DNA of 64,000 nucleotides from Streptomyces sp. TBY4 (GTDB lineage Bacteria > Actinomycetota > Actinomycetes > Streptomycetales > Streptomycetaceae), in assembly GCF_024213195.1 (NCBI RefSeq), contig NZ_JANAVF010000008.1, forward strand, positions 1 to 64,000, given 5' to 3'. How positions within the stretch are numbered: position 1 is the stretch's first letter; every line of letters starts with the position of its first letter. The notes under the pieces are model-generated. The model had not been told where the DNA came from, made no database searches, and saw only the letters and a list, made by a program, of their open reading frames with translations. A program made the position numbers and the translations under genes. Shown here one piece after another: positions 58,377-64,000 of this stretch.

Positions 58377-61300
58377 GCATCGATCACCAAGCGTCCCGTC
58401 AACTGACGGCGTATCAGCGCGATGTATGGGCCGCCGGCTCCCAGGCTCCGGAGTCACCGCAGTTCAACTGCGTCCTCCATGAGCGCTTGGAGGGGGGTGT
58501 CGACCACCACCGGCTGGCCGGCTGTGTGGAGCGAGTGGTGCACCGGCACGAGACGTTCCGGCTGCGGTTCGCCGAACGTGCCGGCGTTCCCTTCCAACGG
58601 GTGGCACAGGAGAGGGTCCAGGTCTCCGTGGTCGACCTCTCGCGCCAGCCAGAACCGGACATCTCCTGCGCGGAGTGGATGCGCCGGTCGATGGCGGGCA
58701 CCCTGCCGCTCAGCGGCGGCCCCCTCGTAGCGGCCGCAGTTCTCCTGGAGAGCCCGGACGTCACGCATCTGCACATCAAGGCCCACCACATCGTCGCCGA
58801 CGGCTGGACCCTCGACCGGCTGGGCCACGAGATCCTCCAGGACTACGCCCGGGCACCGCACGACGTGCCCAACGGGAGCGCCCGGGAGGCCCCCTCGTAC
58901 CTGCCGTTCGTCGAAGAGGATGCCACCTACCGCGCCGGCGCGGATGGCGACCGCGACCGCGCCTTCTACCGGGAATACCTCCACGGGGTGGCACCCGCGC
59001 TCTTCTCCCGTACGACGGACAGCGGTCCGCGCGACAGCGGCCGCCACTCGTTCATGATCGACGGTGCCCTCATCGGCCGGGTCCGCGCCGCGGGCTACTG
59101 GCCCTTCACCTATGTCGCGGCCATGCTCGGCATGTACCTGGCCCGCATCCACCGAAGCGAGGAAGTGGTCCTCGGCGTACCCTGCCTCAACCGCCCGACG
59201 GGGCGACACAGGCAGGTGCTCGGCCAGTTCGCCAACACCCTGCCGCTACGGGTCGCGGCACCCGGCGAGCGGACCGTTCGGGAACTGCTCGCCGACGTCC
59301 AGGGCGCGACCCGCGTGCTCCGGCGCCATGAGCGGCTCTCGCTCGGCGACATCCTGCGTGAGGTACCCGCCCCGGCCCGGGGCCCACGGCAGCTCTTCGA
59401 CGTGACGCTCTCCTACGTGAACTGGCCCCGGCCGGAGATTCCGGGAGTCGCGCGGCGGGGCACCCTGATGGCCCGCTCGCACGACCAGGACGCACTGGGC
59501 GTCCTGGTGTCCGCCTTCGACGACACGGCCGACCTGCGTGTCGACTTGGACTACGCCCGCGACGTCTTCGACGAAGACCTTTCCATCGCCTCCGTGGCGG
59601 GGCACCTCATGACGCTCCTGGAGCACGGTCTGGATCTGCTGGACCGGCCCCTGTCCGAGGTCCCCATGCTCTCCCCGGCCGAATACCAGGACCTCACCGC
59701 CGGGCGTGCCCACGGGCGGCAGGTGCCCTACGCGGATCAGGCCACCCTGCACGGCTTGTTCGAGGTGCAGGCCGCCCGCCGGCCGGACCGGACCGCCGTG
59801 GTTTCGGCATCCGGGGAGACGCTGACCTTCGCCGAACTCGACGAGCGGGCCAACCGGGTCGCGCGGGCCCTGCGCGCGGAGGGCGTCGGTCCGGGCGACC
59901 GGGTCGCGGTGATGATGGAGCGGGAACCGCGGTTGCCGGTCGCGCTGCTCGGCATCCTGAAGTCCGGCGGCGCCTACGTACCGGTGGACCCCGGCCACCC
60001 GGCCGAGCGGGTGGGTTCTCTGCTGCGCGACAGCCGTGCCAAGGTGGTGATCGTCGATGACGAGGCCCCAGCCGGTCCTTCCCCCGCCGCGGCCGTTCGA
60101 CGCGTCGGTGACCTGCTGACCGGCAGCGGCGCCCCGCTCGAACCGCTCGCCACCTCCCGTGACGTCGCGTACGTCATCTACACCTCCGGCTCGACCGGAC
60201 AGCCCAAGGGCGTCATGGTCGAGCACCACAGCGTCGTCAACCGCCTTGCCTGGATGCAGCGCCGCTATGCGCTCGGGGAACGGGACGTCCTCCTGCAGAA
60301 GACGCCGGTCTCTTTCGACGTCTCGGTGTGGGAGCTGTTCTGGTGGGCCGTCGAGGGCGCGGCCGTGGCCCTGCTGCCGCCCGGGGGCCAGAAGGATCCC
60401 CGCGAGGTCCTGCGGGCGATCGGCGAGCACGGCGTCACGGCCGTGCACTTCGTCCCCTCCATGCTCGGCCCGTTCCTCGACGTGTTGGAGGAGTCGGCGG
60501 CGGCCCGCGAGGCCGTCCGGACCCTGCGGCACGTCTTCTGCAGTGGCGAGGCCCTGCCCGCCGCCCGGGTCGAGCAGTTCAACCGCGTGGTCAACTCATG
60601 GCGTCGTGAGAGCGGCACGGAGCAGCCGATGCGGCTGGTGAACCTGTACGGCCCGACCGAGGCCACCGTCGACGTCTCGTACTACGACTGCCCCGGCGGC
60701 CACGGCCGTAGCATCGCGCGGGTGCCCATCGGCCGGCCGATCGACAACACAAGGCTGTACGTACTGGGCACCGACGACCTGCCGCAACCCGTCGGTGCCG
60801 CCGGTGAGCTGTGCATCGGCGGAGTCGGCGTCGCCCGCGGGTACCTCGGCCGCCCGGAGCTGACCGCCGAGAAGTTCGGCGATGACCCGTTCGTGCCGGG
60901 CGGCCGCCTCTACCGCAGCGGAGACCTGGGGCGGTGGCTCGCGGACGGCACCCTGGAGTACCTCGGACGGATCGACAACCAGGTGAAGATCCGGGGCAAC
61001 CGCGTCGAGCCCGACGAGGTGGCCGCCGCCCTGCGCGCGGTCCCCGGCGTACGGGACGCCATCGTGGTGGGCCACACCACCCCCCACCGCGGAACGGTCC
61101 TGGCCGGCTACTACGCGGCCGAGGCCCCGATCGACACGGCACTGCTGCGCGAACGGCTCGGGCAGACGCTGCCGGCGTACATGGTTCCGGCGTCCTTCAC
61201 CCGGATCGACGCCGTTCCGCTGACCCCCAACGGCAAGGCGGCGCGCGACGCGCTGCCCCCACCGTACGACGTCCGGGAGGCCACCGCGGGCGGGCAGCCG

Positions 61301-64000
61301 CGCAACCGGACCGAGGCAGTACTGGCCGAGGTCTGGGCCGGTGTCCTGGGTCATGAAGCGGTGGGTATCCACGACGACTACTCCGCCCTCGGCGGCGACT
61401 CGATCACGATGCTCAAGGTGCGCGCCGAGGCGGAGGCGCGCGGTCTGCGCTTCTCGCTCACCGACCTCCTGCGCAACCCGACGGTGGCCGGCCTCGCCAC
61501 GTGCACCGAGGAGTGCGACGCATCCGGGACCGAGGCCGTCCTGGTCCCGTTCGCCCTGGTGGCCGACGTCGACCGGGCCCGCCTGCGGGACGCCCAGGAC
61601 GCGTACCCGCTGACCCGGCTCCAGCTCGGCTTGCTGTATCACAGCCGCCGGCACGAAAGGTCGGCCAGGTACCGGGACGTCTTCCGGTACACCCTGGAGA
61701 TGCCGTGGAACGAGGAGCAGTTCCGTCGCGCCTTCGACCGGCTGACGGCACGCCACCCGGCACTGCGCACGGCCTTCGACCTGGCCGGCGCCGAACCGCT
61801 GCAGGTCGTTCACTCCCGGGTGCACGGCGGCCTGGAGATCGCCGACCTGCGTCCGCTCGACAGTACGGCGGCCGAGGCCGAGGTACGGGCGCACATCGAG
61901 GCACGCCGCCGCCACCCCTACGCGTTCGACCGGCCGCCGCTGTGCCTGTTCCGCGCCCATGTGCGGCCCGCCACCGTCGACCTGGTCCTCAGTTTCCACC
62001 ACGCGCTCCTCGACGGCGGCAGTGTCGCCACCCTGCTCCAGGAGCTCCTCCAGGACTACGCCCATGGCATCGGCCTGAACACCGGCCCGGTCGAGGACGC
62101 GGCGCCTCCTTCACCGGCGACGCATGTGTGGTCGGAGCAGAGCGCTCTGCGTTCCGAAGAGGCGCGGAGCTACTGGCGGGAAAAGCTGGCCGGCTGCGCG
62201 TCCCTGCCCATCGAGGCGTTCGCGCCCCGTCTGCCCGGTACGGGCCACCAGCCGGCCTCGCGGCGAGTCGACCTGCCCGGCGCCCTCGTCGAACGGGTGC
62301 GGAACTTCGCGGCCGAACACTCCTTGCCCGTGAAGTCCGTACTCTTCGCGGCGCACGCCCTGACGCTGGCCATGCTCGCCGGTACCCGTGAGGTGACCAC
62401 CGGCCTGATCACCCATGGCCGACCCGAACTGGCCGGGGCGGAGCGCATGGCCGGGCTCTTCCTGAACACCGTCCCCGTGCGCCTGGACACCGCACGGGAC
62501 AGCTGGCTGGAGGCGGTGCGTGAGTGCTTCCGCCAGGAGCAGGACGGCCATCCCCACCGCCGCTACCCGCTGAGCGCGATCCAGGAGGACCACGGTGGGG
62601 CCGTGCTGGACACGGCCTTCAACTACGTGCGCTTCCACCAGCTGTCCCACGTCCTCGGGCTGCGCGGTCTGCGGCTCATGGAATTCCGCACCTGGGAGGA
62701 GAACGACTTCCGCCTCCTGGTGAACGCGGTCACCGAACCGGACGGCGCCGGCATGTGGCTGCGCATCGACTGCGACGGTGCGACGTTCTCGGCCGAGCAG
62801 GGCGACCTTTTCGCGGCCGGCTACCTGAGCATCCTGCACCGCATGGTGGAACAGCCCTACAGCGGACCGCACTTCGACTTCCTCGCCCCCCGTCCCGTCC
62901 TCGCCCCACCCACGGAGCACCCCACGGTCGTGGCGCGCTTCGCCGATCAGGCCGCAAGTACCCCGGACGCGACCGCCCTGGTGATGGGTGAGGAGCGATG
63001 GAGCTATGCCCGGCTGGCCGAGGCCGCCGAGAACGTGGCCGGGCGGCTGTACGTGCTCGGCGTCCCGGCGAACGCCCGGATCGGGATCGCCATGAACCGT
63101 TCCCCGCTGGCCGTGGCCGTGCTCCTGGGTGTTCTGCGGGCTGGATGCGCAGTCCTGCCGATGGACGTCAGCTACCCGGCCCCCCGGCTGGCCGCGATGG
63201 TGGGGCAGGCCCGGCCCTTCCGTGTCGTGGCCGAGCCCCCGTACGCCCACCTGGCCGGTGACCCGGCGCTGGTGCTGCCCGCCGAGTCGGTGGCCGCACC
63301 TGCGCCGGCCTGCCCGGTGCGGCGCGAGCCGGACGCCCGGAGCACCGCGTACGTCCTTTTCACCTCGGGCTCCACCGGTAACCCCAAAGGCGTCGCCATG
63401 CCGCACCGCACCCTGGCCGCTCTGGTGGCCTGGCAGGCCGGGGCGCCCAGCGCGGTCCCGGGCGGAGTGACGCTGCAGTACGCACCGCTGAGCTTCGACG
63501 TCTCCTTCCAGGAGATCTTCTCCACGCTGTGCTCCGGTGGCACCCTGTGCCTGGTCGGCGACGCGGAGCGGCGGGACATGCCCGCCCTGATGCGCCTGCT
63601 CGACCGCGAGCGCGTCGAGCAGGTCTTCCTTCCTCCGATGGCCCTCCAGCAACTGGCCGAAGCCACCGGCACGCTGGGCGTCGTTCCACGGGCCTTGCGG
63701 GTGGTGGTCACCAGCGGTGAGCAGCTGCGCGTGACCCCGGAGATCCGCGCGCTGTGCGCCGAGCTTCCGTCAGCCGTGCTGGAGAACCAGTACGGTCCGA
63801 CCGAGACGCACGTGGTCACCGCGTTCACCATGACAGGGGACCCCGCGGCCTTCCCGGCGCTGCCGCCGATCGGCCGAGCCATCGACGGAGCCGAGGTACA
63901 CGTACTGGACGCCCGGATGCGTCCGGTGCCGACCGGGGTACGGGGAGACATCTACCTGGGTGGCGGCTGCCTGGCCGACGGCTACGAGGGGCGCCCGGAC
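58373..64000 (+). CDS. Nonribosomal peptide synthetase (C-A-T-C-A..., continues beyond window)
   Basis: 1876 codons to the right edge, no stop. The TTG start overlaps the P450 stop (TTGA). Domains: C1 (about 8-440, HHIVADG at 138), the first C domain and so the likely lipo-initiation domain; A1 (about 455-960); T (LGGDSITMLKV); C2 (about 1075-1500, HHALLDG); A2 (from about 1520, cut). A1 motifs TSGSTGQPKG, FDVSVWELFW, NLYGPTEATVDVSYY. Reading the specificity positions against EntF gives D-V-W-H-F-S-L-V-D(-K), the serine code. A2 reads D-V-Q-F-V-S-Q-V-V: proline-like but not exact. No epimerase domain is seen in module 1. The FAAL operon is the probable source of the N-acyl group. Confidence 0.93.
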   Translation, partial: MSIDHQASRQLTAYQRDVWAAGSQAPESPQFNCVLHERLEGGVDHHRLAGCVERVVHRHETFRLRFAERAGVPFQRVAQERVQVSVVDLSRQPEPDISCAEWMRRSMAGTLPLSGGPLVAAAVLLESPDVTHLHIKAHHIVADGWTLDRLGHEILQDYARAPHDVPNGSAREAPSYLPFVEEDATYRAGADGDRDRAFYREYLHGVAPALFSRTTDSGPRDSGRHSFMIDGALIGRVRAAGYWPFTYVAAMLGMYLARIHRSEEVVLGVPCLNRPTGRHRQVLGQFANTLPLRVAAPGERTVRELLADVQGATRVLRRHERLSLGDILREVPAPARGPRQLFDVTLSYVNWPRPEIPGVARRGTLMARSHDQDALGVLVSAFDDTADLRVDLDYARDVFDEDLSIASVAGHLMTLLEHGLDLLDRPLSEVPMLSPAEYQDLTAGRAHGRQVPYADQATLHGLFEVQAARRPDRTAVVSASGETLTFAELDERANRVARALRAEGVGPGDRVAVMMEREPRLPVALLGILKSGGAYVPVDPGHPAERVGSLLRDSRAKVVIVDDEAPAGPSPAAAVRRVGDLLTGSGAPLEPLATSRDVAYVIYTSGSTGQPKGVMVEHHSVVNRLAWMQRRYALGERDVLLQKTPVSFDVSVWELFWWAVEGAAVALLPPGGQKDPREVLRAIGEHGVTAVHFVPSMLGPFLDVLEESAAAREAVRTLRHVFCSGEALPAARVEQFNRVVNSWRRESGTEQPMRLVNLYGPTEATVDVSYYDCPGGHGRSIARVPIGRPIDNTRLYVLGTDDLPQPVGAAGELCIGGVGVARGYLGRPELTAEKFGDDPFVPGGRLYRSGDLGRWLADGTLEYLGRIDNQVKIRGNRVEPDEVAAALRAVPGVRDAIVVGHTTPHRGTVLAGYYAAEAPIDTALLRERLGQTLPAYMVPASFTRIDAVPLTPNGKAARDALPPPYDVREATAGGQPRNRTEAVLAEVWAGVLGHEAVGIHDDYSALGGDSITMLKVRAEAEARGLRFSLTDLLRNPTVAGLATCTEECDASGTEAVLVPFALVADVDRARLRDAQDAYPLTRLQLGLLYHSRRHERSARYRDVFRYTLEMPWNEEQFRRAFDRLTARHPALRTAFDLAGAEPLQVVHSRVHGGLEIADLRPLDSTAAEAEVRAHIEARRRHPYAFDRPPLCLFRAHVRPATVDLVLSFHHALLDGGSVATLLQELLQDYAHGIGLNTGPVEDAAPPSPATHVWSEQSALRSEEARSYWREKLAGCASLPIEAFAPRLPGTGHQPASRRVDLPGALVERVRNFAAEHSLPVKSVLFAAHALTLAMLAGTREVTTGLITHGRPELAGAERMAGLFLNTVPVRLDTARDSWLEAVRECFRQEQDGHPHRRYPLSAIQEDHGGAVLDTAFNYVRFHQLSHVLGLRGLRLMEFRTWEENDFRLLVNAVTEPDGAGMWLRIDCDGATFSAEQGDLFAAGYLSILHRMVEQPYSGPHFDFLAPRPVLAPPTEHPTVVARFADQAASTPDATALVMGEERWSYARLAEAAENVAGRLYVLGVPANARIGIAMNRSPLAVAVLLGVLRAGCAVLPMDVSYPAPRLAAMVGQARPFRVVAEPPYAHLAGDPALVLPAESVAAPAPACPVRREPDARSTAYVLFTSGSTGNPKGVAMPHRTLAALVAWQAGAPSAVPGGVTLQYAPLSFDVSFQEIFSTLCSGGTLCLVGDAERRDMPALMRLLDRERVEQVFLPPMALQQLAEATGTLGVVPRALRVVVTSGEQLRVTPEIRALCAELPSAVLENQYGPTETHVVTAFTMTGDPAAFPALPPIGRAIDGAEVHVLDARMRPVPTGVRGDIYLGGGCLADGYEGRPD

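Noticed and set aside
1..64000. tRNA, rRNA or riboswitch genes
   Set aside because: I looked for cloverleaf-like and rRNA-like conserved stretches in the gaps and saw none that I could support.

Overview
The window looks like chromosome from a Streptomyces-like actinomycete. G+C and third-position G/C are very high, GTG starts are common (TTG and CTG also occur), stop/start overlaps such as ATGA and GTGA are frequent, and the families are typical of the genus (TetR regulators, PucR, DUF1707, DM13, DNRLRE, AlkC, 8-oxoguanine deaminase, a large NRPS). I saw no rRNA, tRNA or CRISPR array. The two end genes are cut by the window: an acyl-CoA dehydrogenase at the left and an NRPS at the right.

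Layout. 0-2 kb: a leftward operon of DoxX-like protein, small membrane protein and acyl-CoA dehydrogenase. 2-4.5 kb: what remains of an epimerase/glycosyltransferase/DUF2064 locus, with the epimerase reduced to a scar. 4.7-8.8 kb: a secreted DNRLRE-vanadium haloperoxidase fusion, a secreted beta-rich protein and a DM13 protein. 9-11.1 kb: a TetR regulator divergent from an 8-oxoguanine deaminase with two 16-bp operators between them. 11.7-20.8 kb: a PucR regulator, then YqiJ/NfeD-like OB protein, flotillin, a 1620-residue AAA+ ATPase and a small zinc-ribbon protein; this membrane-linked set is the least understood system here. 21.5-30.8 kb: ion homeostasis (NhaA, CPA1 antiporter, CBS protein, ArsB/NhaD-like transporter, TrkA/TrkH), interrupted by a FAD monooxygenase/TetR pair. 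31-38.6 kb: small stress and redox units (CGNR regulator, ABM monooxygenase, AlkC-like glycosylase, tautomerase, two TetR genes, an AhpD-like protein, TlpA/CcdA) and a truncated Crp. 38.5-41.8 kb: a mercury locus (merB, a MerR-family regulator, merA, an ArsR-type regulator, a small Cys-Cys membrane protein). 41.9-46 kb: assorted small genes and an AbiEii-type nucleotidyltransferase with its partner.

From about 47.3 kb to the right edge lies a lipopeptide-type biosynthetic cluster. A leftward operon encodes a fatty acyl-AMP ligase, hotdog protein, acyl carrier protein, CFA-like methyltransferase, acyl-ACP desaturase and Sfp-type phosphopantetheinyl transferase. Together these could load, desaturate and methylate a fatty acyl chain on the carrier protein. 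After a transposase remnant come a SnoaL-like protein, an SDR lacking the usual catalytic lysine, a calerythrin-like EF-hand protein, a methyltransferase, a P450 with an altered I-helix motif, and an NRPS beginning C-A-T-C-A. By motif reading the first A domain carries the serine code; the second is proline-like but non-canonical. The likely product class is a serine-initiated lipopeptide; I cannot name it.

A second theme is local deletion. At least five places hold joined pieces of genes (2.2, 11.1, 21.2, 37.8 and 47.1 kb), some with both flanking genes cut by what looks like one event. Two unrelated regulator genes, 28 kb apart, share a nearly identical 35-bp 3' end.
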